From positions 1-39,122 of the forward strand of contig JAGXFG010000017.1 of the NCBI GenBank assembly GCA_024637395.1: a DNA stretch of 39,122 nt, written 5' to 3'. Positions within the stretch are counted from its first letter, which is position 1. The number at the start of each line of letters is the position of its first letter. Source of the DNA: Burkholderiaceae bacterium (GTDB taxonomy: Bacteria; Pseudomonadota; Gammaproteobacteria; Burkholderiales; Burkholderiaceae_E). A program made the translations under genes and the position numbers. The notes beneath the pieces are model-generated. The model ran no database searches. It saw only the letters and a program-made list of their open reading frames with translations, and had not been told where the DNA came from. Shown here one piece after another: positions 19,474 through 27,109 of the stretch.

Positions 19474-21090
19474 TCAGGCGAGCGGGTCGGGTGCCCGCCC
19501 GGTCATCTGCCGGGCCAGTTCGGCGCTGGCGCGGGCGCAGATCGCGAAGATGGTCAGTTGCGGATTGGTGCCCAGCGAAGTCGGGAAGATCGAGGCGTCG
19601 TGGATCGAGACATTCTCGAGGTGGTGGTGGCGCGCGTCGGGGCGGACCAGGCCGTCGCGCTCGCTGGCCGAGAGCGGACATCCGCCCATCACGTGCGCCG
19701 ACACCACCCGGGTCAGGTGGGGTTTCATCGGCAACGCCATGATCGCCGCCTTGGTCAGGGCCCACGAGCTGTAGCCGGCAGCCATTTCATGGACCGGAAA
19801 GACGGTATGCGCGCCGGCCGCGAACTGGATCTCGGCCATCGACAGCAGCGCCCGCCGTGCTCCTTCCAACAGGAAGTCGGTGAGCGGATAGTCCAGCACC
19901 GGGCTGCCATCGTCGTGTAGCGCCACCGTGCCCCCTGGGCATTCGGGGTGGAAACCGTCGCGCAGCAATGCGATCAGCGCATTGGTGTGGTTGAAATTGC
20001 GCATCCGCGCGGCGTGTTCGCGGCCGAACCCCTGCAGGGTGGTTGCGGTGAGCACCGGATGCAGTGGCGGCACCTCGATCTTGTAGCCCACTGGTCCGTC
20101 AATCGGGTCGCGCGCGAGGAAGTGATCGCTGTAATAGACCTGCGGCGCGCCCTGATCGCCGTCGACGCGTTGCGGGAACAGCGCCGCCGAGACCACGGTC
20201 GGGTGCAGGAAGGTGCGCCGGCCGGTGAGCTGGTGCGGATCGGGAGCCTTGGAGCGCAACAGCAGCGCCGGCGTGTTGATCGCTCCGCCAGCGAGCACGA
20301 AATGGCGCGCGCGCACCGTGCACTTGCCGCCGCGTGGCCTCAGCCCCGTCTCATCGAGCCAGGCGACCTCGAGCGAGCTGGCCTTGGCTCCCGCCGTGAC
20401 CAGGCGCTCGGCGCGCGCCCTGGTGAGCAACGTGGCGCCGGCCTCGAGGGCGGCGGGAATTGCGGTATCGAGCATCGCGGCCTTGCGGTTGGCCGGGCAG
20501 CCCATCCCGCAGTAACCCAGGTCGAGGCACCGGCGGACGTTCCGCGGCACGGCGCCGACGGTGATCCCCAGGCGCTGCCCGCCGCGCAGCAGGATGTCGT
20601 TGTTCTCGTTGGCCGGCATCATCCACGGCCCGACCGAGAGGTAACGCTCGAGCTGCCCGAACCAGGGCGCGAGTTGCTCGACGCCAAAACCGTCCAGCCC
20701 GTAGTGTTTCTGCCAGTAGCCGAGGGTGGCGGGCGGGGTGCGAAACGACGAGGTCCAGTTGACCGTCGTCGAGCCGCCGACGCAGCGACCCTGCAGGATG
20801 TTGATCGCCTTGTCTTTGGTCTTGCGCGCCGCTGATTCCTGATAGAGCTGCGGATAGGCCTCGGACTCGAGCATGTTGAAGTCGCGTGAACTGCGCAGCG
20901 GCCCTTCCTCGATCATCACCACCCGCAAGCCGCTACGGGCCAGCACTGCGGCGCTGATGGCCCCGCCCGCGCCGGTGCCGACGATGGCCACGTCGCATTC
21001 GATGTCCTCCGGCAACTGCCCGGCCCCCGCGTCGGTGACCCTCCAGCCGCTCGCCAGGCCAGCTGCCACCGGATCCGGAAAGTCACTCAC
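19474..21090 (-). CDS. GMC-family FAD-dependent oxidoreductase
   Basis: Flavoprotein of 538 residues that probably oxidises an alcohol. FAD-binding VAIVGTGAGGAISA has its glycines at 38-43, GRCVGGSTTVNW at 101-112 is the second FAD motif, and the C-terminal GMC_oxred_C block has AHVMGGCPL with His466 and GTNPQLTI with Asn509 as the probable catalytic pair. Three cysteines in RRCLDLGYCGMGCPANRK (188, 194, 198) stand where long-chain alcohol oxidase-like and dehydrogenase members have Cys-rich segments. I chose the GTG start at 21088-21090 because AGGAG lies 6-7 bases upstream; the frame stays open further up only by running through the adjacent Tat-signal gene. There is no signal peptide. The gene pairs with the Tat-signal protein just upstream. 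Substrate is undetermined. Confidence 0.88.
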   Translation of the reverse strand: MSDFPDPVAAGLASGWRVTDAGAGQLPEDIECDVAIVGTGAGGAISAAVLARSGLRVVMIEEGPLRSSRDFNMLESEAYPQLYQESAARKTKDKAINILQGRCVGGSTTVNWTSSFRTPPATLGYWQKHYGLDGFGVEQLAPWFGQLERYLSVGPWMMPANENNDILLRGGQRLGITVGAVPRNVRRCLDLGYCGMGCPANRKAAMLDTAIPAALEAGATLLTRARAERLVTAGAKASSLEVAWLDETGLRPRGGKCTVRARHFVLAGGAINTPALLLRSKAPDPHQLTGRRTFLHPTVVSAALFPQRVDGDQGAPQVYYSDHFLARDPIDGPVGYKIEVPPLHPVLTATTLQGFGREHAARMRNFNHTNALIALLRDGFHPECPGGTVALHDDGSPVLDYPLTDFLLEGARRALLSMAEIQFAAGAHTVFPVHEMAAGYSSWALTKAAIMALPMKPHLTRVVSAHVMGGCPLSASERDGLVRPDARHHHLENVSIHDASIFPTSLGTNPQLTIFAICARASAELARQMTGRAPDPLA

Positions 21091-21121
21091 CGCCAGCTCC
21101 TGCTTTCGGTTCTCTTGTTGG

Positions 21122-21610
21122 TCATGGTGGTCCTGAATAACCGATCGCGTCCCAGTGGGCGGGCTGCGCGTACCAGGGGCCGATAACCAGTTCGTGCAGC
21201 CCGTGATAGGCGCCCTGGAGCAGTCCCAGACGGTGGCTGCGCCAGCTGCGCAGGAACTCGCTGACCTCGGCGACCGACGCTTTGCTCCAGTCGACCGGGA
21301 CGCCGGCCAGCACCCGGCGCAACGGGGCAAACGCGAGCAGCGCGAAGAGCTGTGCCAGTTCACGCTGGGTTTCCGGCGCCAGACCATTAAGCGCCACCAG
21401 GGTGTCGTTGAGCGCAGCGGAGACCGCCGCCGAGCGCTGCGGCTCGGCATCGGGCAGGGCACCGTCGAGGATTGCCGGAATCACCGCGCGCAGCACCACT
21501 TCACGGTCGCTCACCGGGTCGCGGCCGATCAGCAGCGAGGCAGTCGTGCCCAGTGCCAACAGCGCCGCGCCGCCCAGCCCGGTTTTCAATATGGTCCGTC
21601 GCGTGACCAT
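21122..21610 (-). CDS. Tat-signal small subunit, gluconate 2-dehydrogenase subunit 3-like
   Basis: 162-residue protein starting VTRRTILKTGLGGAALLALG: a twin-arginine motif (Arg4-Arg5) followed by a hydrophobic stretch, so Tat export is likely. The mature part is helical, with LRAVIPAILDGALPD and LFALLAFAPLRRVLAG, and ends in HELVIGPWYAQPAHWDAIGY. This resembles the small (gamma/subunit 3) partners of FAD-dependent sugar and alcohol dehydrogenases, which act as an export escort for a catalytic subunit without its own signal. The catalytic GMC gene starts 31 bases downstream. Family assignment is by pattern and context, and less certain than the Tat signal. Confidence 0.72.
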   Translation of the reverse strand: MVTRRTILKTGLGGAALLALGTTASLLIGRDPVSDREVVLRAVIPAILDGALPDAEPQRSAAVSAALNDTLVALNGLAPETQRELAQLFALLAFAPLRRVLAGVPVDWSKASVAEVSEFLRSWRSHRLGLLQGAYHGLHELVIGPWYAQPAHWDAIGYSGPP

Positions 21611-21647
21611 CGGTCAGGTCGCCAACTGTGCCATCGGCGTGCTTGCC

Positions 21648-22043
21648 TCAGCCAAGAAAAAGCCAGCCTAACACCGCCAGCCAGGTACCACCAGCAAGGA
21701 GCAGAGCGACCAGGACCGCGGCACTGCCCAGGTCCTTGGCGCTGCCGGCCAGCTCGTGGTACCCGGGGCTGACCAGGTCGACGATCGCTTCGATGGCCGA
21801 ATTGAGCAGTTCCACCGCCAGCACCAGGACCAGGCTGGCGATCAGGATCGCCCGCGCCGTCCAGGGTGCATCCAGCAATAGCGCGATGGCGATGCCAACC
21901 AGCAACACGATCGCCTCGTGGCGGAACGCCGCTTCATTGCGCCAGGCATACGACAGTCCTTTGAGCGAGGCGCTGCCGGCAGGACCGAGGCGCCGGATTG
22001 CCTTGGGGATGCTGCTCTTCCTGTTGTCTTGGCTCGGTTTCAT
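21648..22043 (-). CDS. dgkA: Diacylglycerol kinase
   Basis: Small inner-membrane kinase that phosphorylates diacylglycerol to phosphatidic acid, recycling lipid released by membrane-derived oligosaccharide synthesis. With the start at 22043 it has 131 residues (E. coli 122) and three membrane helices. LSYAWRNEAAFRHE and VELLNSAIEAIVDLV are the family signatures; Glu78 aligns with the essential Glu69 of E. coli, and YHELAGSAKDLGSAAV forms the ATP/Mg end. An upstream ATG at 22115 would add about 24 residues that do not look like DgkA. It is divergent from rpsF, and its first codons overlap the -35 of the rpsF promoter. It may lead the minus-strand run that continues to uup. Confidence 0.93.
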   Translation of the reverse strand: MKPSQDNRKSSIPKAIRRLGPAGSASLKGLSYAWRNEAAFRHEAIVLLVGIAIALLLDAPWTARAILIASLVLVLAVELLNSAIEAIVDLVSPGYHELAGSAKDLGSAAVLVALLLAGGTWLAVLGWLFLG

Positions 22044-22057
22044 GAACGGGTTATAAT
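22029..22057 (+). promoter_or_regulatory. Sigma-70 promoter of the rpsF operon
   Basis: TTGGCT (22029-22034), a 17-base spacer and a perfect TATAAT (22052-22057) point at rpsF. Transcription would start near 22064, giving a leader of about 110 bases. The -35 lies inside the first codons of divergent dgkA. Confidence 0.7.
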
Positions 22058-22060
22058 CCT

Positions 22061-22147
22061 CGGTTCCTTGCCGCCAGCCGATGATGACGCGTCGCGCTGC
22101 GGCCATTGTCCACAAGGAATCGGTGAAGCCGGGATCAGATCCCGGCT
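22061..22147 (+). promoter_or_regulatory. Structured mRNA leader of rpsF-priB-rpsR-rplI (possible S6:S18 binding element)
   Basis: Two helices are visible in the untranslated leader. The first pairs 22061-22070 (CGGTTCCTTG) with 22113-22122 (CAAGGAATCG): ten base pairs including one G-U. It is extended by an inner helix, GCCG-CAGC (22070-22078, one bulged C) with GCTGCGGC (22096-22103). The second is a perfect inverted repeat AGCCGGGATC / GATCCCGGCT (22127-22136, 22138-22147) about 27 bases before the rpsF ATG. The S6:S18 complex is known to repress this operon through a leader structure in many bacteria; that these helices are that element is inference. Confidence 0.5.
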
Positions 22148-22174
22148 GGGCCGAACTACCAACAAGGAGATTGC

Positions 22175-22546
22175 ATGCGTCACTATGAGATTGTATTCAT
22201 TGTTCACCCTGACCAGAGTGAACAGGTCCCGGCGATGATCGAGCGTTACCGCGGCATCGTCGAATCCCACCAAGGCAAAGTGCATCGACTCGAGGATTGG
22301 GGCCGGCGCCAACTGGCCTATCCGATCGAGAAGATCGCCAAGGCTCACTACGTTCTGTTCAATATGGAGTGTGGCACCGAGGCCCTGGCGGAACTCGAGC
22401 ACGCGTTCAAGTTCAACGACGCCGTGATGCGCCACCTCATCGTCGCGATGAAGAAAGCCGAAACCGGACCTTCGCCGATGTGGAAGCAAATCCAGAAGGA
22501 CGAGGCCAGAAAGGGCCCGGCGGTCGTCGAAGAAGAGCAGAGCTGA
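22175..22546 (+). CDS. rpsF: 30S ribosomal protein S6
   Basis: Ribosomal protein S6, which binds the 16S central domain together with S18. It has 123 residues, with [19 protein letters not shown] and the beta-hairpin [20 protein letters not shown], both diagnostic, and an acidic tail (VVEEEQS). AAGGAG lies about 8 bases before the ATG. It is the first gene of the rpsF-priB-rpsR-rplI operon and is preceded by a strong promoter and a structured leader. Confidence 0.98.
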   Translation: MRHYEIVFIVHPDQSEQVPAMIERYRGIVESHQGKVHRLEDWGRRQLAYPIEKIAKAHYVLFNMECGTEALAELEHAFKFNDAVMRHLIVAMKKAETGPSPMWKQIQKDEARKGPAVVEEEQS

Positions 22547-22616
22547 TTGCGGCGCGATGTTCCGGCCGCCGCCATCCGTTGCCGCGCTGAACGCATCACG
22601 GGACATGGTTGATCCG

Positions 22617-22931
22617 ATGTTGTCCGGTGAAGTTGCCAACCGGCTCGAAATCGACGCGGTGTTGTGCGAGCGCGATGCCTTGCGCTTCACGCCGGCGGGG
22701 ATTGCGATGCTCACGGCCAGTGTGCGGCACGAATCGCGGCAGATGGAAGCATCACATGCCAGGTCGGTCGAGTTTGAGTTGCAGGCCATATTTGCCGGTG
22801 CAGTCGCAGAACGGGCTGATCGTCTGCCGCTGGGCCGCTCGCTGCATCTGGCCGGATTCATCGCCCCGAGGCGGCGCGGCGGCAAGGTCGTCGCGCTACA
22901 CGTAAACGAATTTCTTGAAATAGATAGCTAG
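22617..22931 (+). CDS. priB: Primosomal replication protein N (PriB)
   Basis: Small OB-fold single-strand-DNA-binding protein of the replication restart primosome; it works with PriA to reload DnaB. From the ATG at 22617 it is 104 residues, the E. coli length. [20 protein letters not shown], followed by [25 protein letters not shown] and [12 protein letters not shown], follows the PriB strand order. Upstream in-frame starts at 22557 and 22605 add residues not seen in the family; neither they nor 22617 has a strong ribosome site, so the exact start is uncertain. Its place between rpsF and rpsR is the classic one. Confidence 0.88.
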   Translation: MLSGEVANRLEIDAVLCERDALRFTPAGIAMLTASVRHESRQMEASHARSVEFELQAIFAGAVAERADRLPLGRSLHLAGFIAPRRRGGKVVALHVNEFLEIDS

Positions 22932-22942
22932 AGAGGTACTCC

Positions 22943-23227
22943 ATGGCTGGTTTTCGTCGCGGTTCCAAGGACCGCAAGGATCGCAAGGGTAAACGCCCAG
23001 GTCAGGTCGCGCTGTTCAAGCGCAAGAAGTTTTGCCGGTTCACGGCCGAGAAGGTCGAATGGATCGACTACAAGGACATTGACGTTCTCAAGGACTTTGT
23101 GGCCGAGAATGCCAAGATCATCCCCGCCCGGCTGACCGGAACTACGGCTCGTTTCCAGCGTCAACTGTCAGTGGCCATTAAGCGGGCGCGGTTCCTCGCG
23201 CTGGTGCCCTACACCGACTCGCATTGA
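22943..23227 (+). CDS. rpsR: 30S ribosomal protein S18
   Basis: Ribosomal protein S18, 94 residues. After a basic N-terminus ([16 protein letters not shown]) come [19 protein letters not shown] and the core [20 protein letters not shown], which is almost invariant in the family. GAGAGG is 6-7 bases before the ATG. It starts 11 bases after priB and ends 14 bases before rplI. Confidence 0.98.
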   Translation: MAGFRRGSKDRKDRKGKRPGQVALFKRKKFCRFTAEKVEWIDYKDIDVLKDFVAENAKIIPARLTGTTARFQRQLSVAIKRARFLALVPYTDSH

Positions 23228-23241
23228 GAGGGGATAGCAAG

Positions 23242-23691
23242 ATGCAAGTCATTCTTATCGATAGGGTCGAGGGTCTCGGCCAACTCGGCGACGTGGTCAA
23301 GGTCAAGGACGGCTACGCCCGCAATTTCCTGATTCCGTCGGGCAAGGCCCGGCGGGCCACTTCGGCGGCCCTGGTGGAATTCGAGGCGCGCCGAGCCGAG
23401 CTCGAGCGGATCCAGGCAGAAAAGACCGCCGCTGCGCAAGCTCTGGCCGATCGCTTGAACGGGGTCGTGTTGCAGATCACTGCCAACGCCGGCGCCGACG
23501 GGCGGCTGTTCGGCTCGGTGACCAATGCCGACATTGCCGAAGGTCTGGCCAAGTTCGGAGTGGAAATCGAGCGGGGCACGATCCGCATGCCCAACGGCCC
23601 CCTGAAAGAGGTTGGCGAAGCCAAGCTCGAGATCGGAATCTACGCCGACATCGTCGGCGAGATCACGGTCGTGGTATCGGCCGAGGAGTAG
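23242..23691 (+). CDS. rplI: 50S ribosomal protein L9
   Basis: Ribosomal protein L9, 149 residues as in E. coli: a two-domain protein joined by a long helix. MQVILIDRVEGLGQLGDVV, VKDGYARNFLIPSGKA and the C-terminal domain (LFGSVTNADIAEGL) identify it. The ATG at 23242 has GAGGGGA about 8 bases upstream; the frame is open back to a TTG that overlaps the rpsR stop, which is not needed. It is last before the terminator at 23759. Confidence 0.98.
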   Translation: MQVILIDRVEGLGQLGDVVKVKDGYARNFLIPSGKARRATSAALVEFEARRAELERIQAEKTAAAQALADRLNGVVLQITANAGADGRLFGSVTNADIAEGLAKFGVEIERGTIRMPNGPLKEVGEAKLEIGIYADIVGEITVVVSAEE

Positions 23692-23758
23692 GCGCGCAGG
23701 GCACCCGACTGGGGCTCTTCCCGTAACGCGGGAGCGGCCCGGAAATTCAGTCTGGCCA

Positions 23759-23787
23759 GAGGGGCGCTACGGCGCCCCTCGTGTTTT
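23759..23787 (+). terminator. Rho-independent terminator after rplI
   Basis: GAGGGGCGC (23759-23767), loop TACG and GCGCCCCTC (23772-23780) form a perfect nine-pair GC-rich stem closed by a UNCG-type tetraloop, followed by GTGTTTT. The U run is short but the stem is very stable. It separates the ribosomal operon from dnaB. Confidence 0.8.
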
Positions 23788-23816
23788 CCGCCGTACCTCG
23801 CGGCCCTGATTTCTCC

Positions 23817-23822
23817 TACACT
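23817..23822 (+). promoter_or_regulatory. Candidate -10 element (TACACT) directly before dnaB
   Basis: TACACT ends seven bases before the dnaB ATG, so a transcript from it would begin at or next to the start codon. No ribosome site is visible between the terminator and the ATG. The -35 region is poor. This is suggestive of a leaderless message, not proof. Confidence 0.3.
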
Positions 23823-23829
23823 GGCGACT

Positions 23830-25221
23830 ATGGCAGCAGCACCTCAGGCACCCTCGAGAGTCGATCCCCAGATCGCAGCATTGCGTCTGCCGCCGCATTC
23901 GGTCGAGGCCGAACAGGCGGTCATCGGCGGGCTGCTGCTCGACAACACCGCGTTCGACCGAATCTCCGATGTCCTGCGCAGCGAAGACTTCTACCGCTAC
24001 GACCACCGGCTGATCTGGGAGCAGGTGAGCGCGATGATCACCAAGAACCGGCCGGCCGACGTGGTCACCGTGTTCGAGGCCCTGCAGTCGGCCGGCAAGT
24101 CCGAAGAAGTCGGCGGTGGCCTGGTGTACCTCAATTCGCTCGCCCAGGGCACTCCTTCGGCAGCGAACATTCGCCGCTATGCCGAAATCGTCCGTGACCG
24201 CTCGGTGCTGCGCCGCCTGATCGCCACCTCGGATGAGATCGCCACCACCGCCCTCAATCCGCAGGGCCGCGAAACCCGGCAACTGCTCGACGAGGCCGAG
24301 GCCAAGATGCTGGCGATCTCCGAGGATCGGGCGCGCGGGCAGACCGGATTCCAGGATATTGCCGAGGTGCTCGCCGAAGTCGTCGAGCGCATCGGGACGC
24401 TCTATGACCAGGACAACCACAGCGACGTCACCGGCGTGGCCACGGGTTATCTCGATCTCGACCGCAAGACCTCGGGGTTGCAGCCGGGCGACCTGGTGAT
24501 CGTCGCCGGACGGCCGTCGATGGGCAAGACCGCGTTGAGCCTGAACATCGCCGAGCATGTCGCGCTCGAACTGCAGATGCCGGTGGCGGTGTTCAGCATG
24601 GAGATGGGAGCTTCCCAGCTCGCCCACCGCCTGCTGTGCTCGGTCGGGCGGCTCGACCATCAGCGGCTGCGCACCGGACGATTGCTCGACGACGACTGGC
24701 CGCGCCTGACCAGCGCGATCCAGAAGATGCAGGATGCCCAGCTGTTCATCGACGAAACCCCGGCACTGACCGCGCTCGAGTTGCGGGGCCGCGCCCGCCG
24801 GCTGTCGCGCAAGTGCAGCCAGCTCGGCCTGATCATCGTCGACTACATCCAGCTGATGTCGGCCAACAGCAGCGGCGAGAACCGGGCGACCGAGATCTCG
24901 GAAATCTCACGCTCGCTCAAGGCGCTGGCCAAGGAGCTGAAGTGTCCGGTGATCGCGCTCTCGCAGCTCAACCGCTCGCTCGAGCAGCGCCCCAACAAGC
25001 GCCCGGTGATGTCGGACCTGCGTGAGTCGGGCGCGATCGAACAGGACGCCGACCTGATCCTCTTCATCTACCGCGATGAGGTCTACAACCAGGACTCGCC
25101 CGACAAGGGCACTGCCGAACTGATCATCGGCAAGCAGCGCAACGGCCCGATCGGGACGGTGCGCCTGACCTTCGTCGGCGAACACACCAAGTTCGAGAAC
25201 CACTTCTCGCCTGGCGCCTGA
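23830..25221 (+). CDS. dnaB: Replicative DNA helicase DnaB
   Basis: Hexameric 5' to 3' helicase that unwinds DNA at the replication fork; 463 residues, normal length. The N-terminal domain starts at LRLPPHSVEAEQAVIGGLLL. In the RecA-like domain, Walker A GRPSMGKTA starts at residue 228, AVFSMEMGASQLAHRLL follows, Walker B LIIVDYIQLM lies at 334-343, and SQLNRSLEQRPNKRPVMSDL with ESGAIEQDAD completes the family signature. No intein interrupts these motifs. It lies 43 bases after the rplI terminator and has no clear ribosome-binding site. Its neighbour priB encodes a helicase-loading factor. Confidence 0.97.
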   Translation: MAAAPQAPSRVDPQIAALRLPPHSVEAEQAVIGGLLLDNTAFDRISDVLRSEDFYRYDHRLIWEQVSAMITKNRPADVVTVFEALQSAGKSEEVGGGLVYLNSLAQGTPSAANIRRYAEIVRDRSVLRRLIATSDEIATTALNPQGRETRQLLDEAEAKMLAISEDRARGQTGFQDIAEVLAEVVERIGTLYDQDNHSDVTGVATGYLDLDRKTSGLQPGDLVIVAGRPSMGKTALSLNIAEHVALELQMPVAVFSMEMGASQLAHRLLCSVGRLDHQRLRTGRLLDDDWPRLTSAIQKMQDAQLFIDETPALTALELRGRARRLSRKCSQLGLIIVDYIQLMSANSSGENRATEISEISRSLKALAKELKCPVIALSQLNRSLEQRPNKRPVMSDLRESGAIEQDADLILFIYRDEVYNQDSPDKGTAELIIGKQRNGPIGTVRLTFVGEHTKFENHFSPGA

Positions 25222-25230
25222 GCGCCCGAT

Positions 25231-25247
25231 GCGGGCCAGAGGCCCGC
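25231..25247. other. Hairpin between convergent dnaB and phoH genes
   Basis: GCGGGCC, loop AGA and GGCCCGC form a perfect seven-pair stem in the 57-base gap between the two convergent stops. There is no U run on either side, so it is at best a weak terminator or an RNA 3' end stabiliser. Confidence 0.35.
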
Positions 25248-25278
25248 GCGCGCAATCAGGCCTTCGGCGGGCAGCCGT

Positions 25279-26994
25279 TCAGAGCGCGTCGCCGGCGAAA
25301 TCAGCCAGCCGCGAGCGCTCGCCACGTTGCAGCGTTACGTGCCCGGAATGGGCCCAGCCCTTGAAGCGTTCGACCACATAACTCAGGCCCGACGAGCCTT
25401 CGGTGAGGTAGGGCGTATCGATCTGGGCGACATTGCCCAGGCACATCACCTTGGTGCCGGGGCCGGCACGGGTGATCAGGGTCTTCATCTGCTTGGGCGT
25501 AAGATTTTGCGCCTCATCGATAATCAGGAACTTGTTGATGAAGGTGCGTCCCCGCATGAACGACAACGCCTTGATCTTGACCCGGCTGCGGATCAGGTCA
25601 TTGGTGGCGGCGCGGCCCCACTCGCCGGAGCCGGGATCGGTCTTGTTGAGCATCTCGAGGTTGTCTTCCAGCGCGCCCATCCAGGGCTGCATCTTCTCTT
25701 CCTCGGTCCCCGGCAGATAGCCGATGTCCTCGCCTACCGGCACGGTCGCGCGGGTCATGATGATCTCGGTGTAGCGCTTGCTCTCCAGGACCTGGACCAG
25801 TCCGGCGGCCAGCGCCAGCAGGGTCTTGCCGGTGCCGGCCTGGCCGAGCAGGCTGACGAAGTCGATTTCCGGGTTCATCAGCAGGTTGAGCGCGAAGTTC
25901 TGCTCGCGGTTGCGGGCCGTGATCCCCCAGACCGCATTCTTGACGTGGGCATAGTCGCGCACGGTCTGCAGCACCGCGGTGCGGCCATTGATTTCGCGCA
26001 CGATGCCGTTGAGCTGCATTTCGCCGTCGAAATGGACGAACTGGTTCAGCGTCATCGAGCCGACTGATGGTCCGGTGATGCGGTAGAAGGTATAGCCACC
26101 CTGTTGCCAGGATTCCATCCCCTTGGCGTGCCGATCCCAGAAATCGGGTGGCAGCTCCAGCACCCCGGTATAGAGCAGGTCGGTGTCCGAGAGCACCTGG
26201 TCGTTGAAGTAGTCTTCGGCGCGCAATCCCAGGGCGCGCGCCTTGATGCGCATGTTGATGTCCTTGGACACCAGCACCACTTCCCGCTCCGGATGCTGCT
26301 CGCTCAGAGTGCGCACCACGCCGAGAATCTGGTTGTCGGCCTTGTCCACCGGCAGGCTCGAGGGCAGCATCACCGCGCTCGCCTGGGTCTGGAAGAACAG
26401 CTGTCCGCTGGCGTCGCGATTGCCCAGTGCCGAGAGCGCCAGGCCATCCTCGAGTCGCTCGGAGGCCGACGCGATCAGCAGCGCGTCGAGCGAGCGGCTC
26501 ACTTGGCGCGCGTTGCGCGAGACCTCCGATGAGCCGCGCTTGTGGTTATCGAGCTCCTCGAGCGTGATCATCGGCAGGTAGATGTCGTGCTCGGCGAAGC
26601 GGAACAGGCTCGACGGGTCATGCATCAGCACATTGGTGTCGAGCACGAACAACGTCGCCGGCCGCTCGTCGCGGCGTGCCCGGACCTTCTTTGCGGCGGG
26701 CTCCGCGGGCAGCTTGTTGCGCTTGGCGCCATTGCCGACTGGGCGCGCCGGCGCCGCGGCAGTCCGGGCTACCGGCGCCGGCGTCGGTGCGGGTGCCGGT
26801 GCCGGTGCGGGTGCCGCGGGTGCCTGCGGTGCCAGGGTCACGGGCGGGGTCACAAGCAGCGCCGGCGCCTTCCGGCTTGCTGATTGCCGGGCTTCCGAGC
26901 GCCTGGCGCTCGGCGTTGGTTTCGGTCGAGCTTCGAGCTCTGGGGTGATGGTCACCAGGGTTGCGGGTTTTGCGGGAGCTTTGGGCAGTGGCAT
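25279..26994 (-). CDS. PIN domain-PhoH family ATPase
   Basis: 571-residue protein joining a PIN-type nuclease domain (from about residue 113, FVLDTNVLMHDP with Asp119) to a PhoH ATPase domain. The latter has Walker A LLGQAGTGKTLLALAAG, Walker B FLIIDEAQNLTPKQMKTLI and GNVAQIDTPYLTEGSSGL. PhoH2-type fusions studied in other bacteria unwind and cut RNA. Unusual here is an N-terminal extension of about 110 residues, including a Pro-Ala low-complexity stretch (about 55-86) and a basic segment (KKVRARRDER). I chose the ATG at 26994; a TTG at 27069 is the alternative, but a -10-like TATGCT at 27055-27060 argues for the shorter form. It is convergent with dnaB. Confidence 0.88.
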   Translation of the reverse strand: MPLPKAPAKPATLVTITPELEARPKPTPSARRSEARQSASRKAPALLVTPPVTLAPQAPAAPAPAPAPAPTPAPVARTAAAPARPVGNGAKRNKLPAEPAAKKVRARRDERPATLFVLDTNVLMHDPSSLFRFAEHDIYLPMITLEELDNHKRGSSEVSRNARQVSRSLDALLIASASERLEDGLALSALGNRDASGQLFFQTQASAVMLPSSLPVDKADNQILGVVRTLSEQHPEREVVLVSKDINMRIKARALGLRAEDYFNDQVLSDTDLLYTGVLELPPDFWDRHAKGMESWQQGGYTFYRITGPSVGSMTLNQFVHFDGEMQLNGIVREINGRTAVLQTVRDYAHVKNAVWGITARNREQNFALNLLMNPEIDFVSLLGQAGTGKTLLALAAGLVQVLESKRYTEIIMTRATVPVGEDIGYLPGTEEEKMQPWMGALEDNLEMLNKTDPGSGEWGRAATNDLIRSRVKIKALSFMRGRTFINKFLIIDEAQNLTPKQMKTLITRAGPGTKVMCLGNVAQIDTPYLTEGSSGLSYVVERFKGWAHSGHVTLQRGERSRLADFAGDAL

Positions 26995-27109
26995 TGTTTT
27001 TGGCCGGGGAGGCGATTCGGCGCCGCGCGCCGGTCGGTGGGTTCGCCGCACGATAGCATACGGCGGCAAGCTCGGGGACCCGGACGCGGCCGGGTTGTGG
27101 TGCCGGGCT

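Noticed and set aside
21091-21462. N-terminal extension of the GMC oxidoreductase
   Set aside because: Overlaps the Tat-signal gene in another frame and has no domain. The GTG at 21090 with AGGAG is the better start.
22905-22948. CTTGAAA near the end of priB followed by CCATGG at the rpsR start, resembling a heat-shock promoter
   Set aside because: The spacing is about 20 bases, outside the 13-15 base range, and the second block overlaps the start codon of rpsR.
23720-23745. Possible second hairpin between rplI and dnaB
   Set aside because: The two arms (GCTCTTCCCG and CGCGGGAGC) pair only with bulges; the terminator at 23759-23787 explains the gap better.
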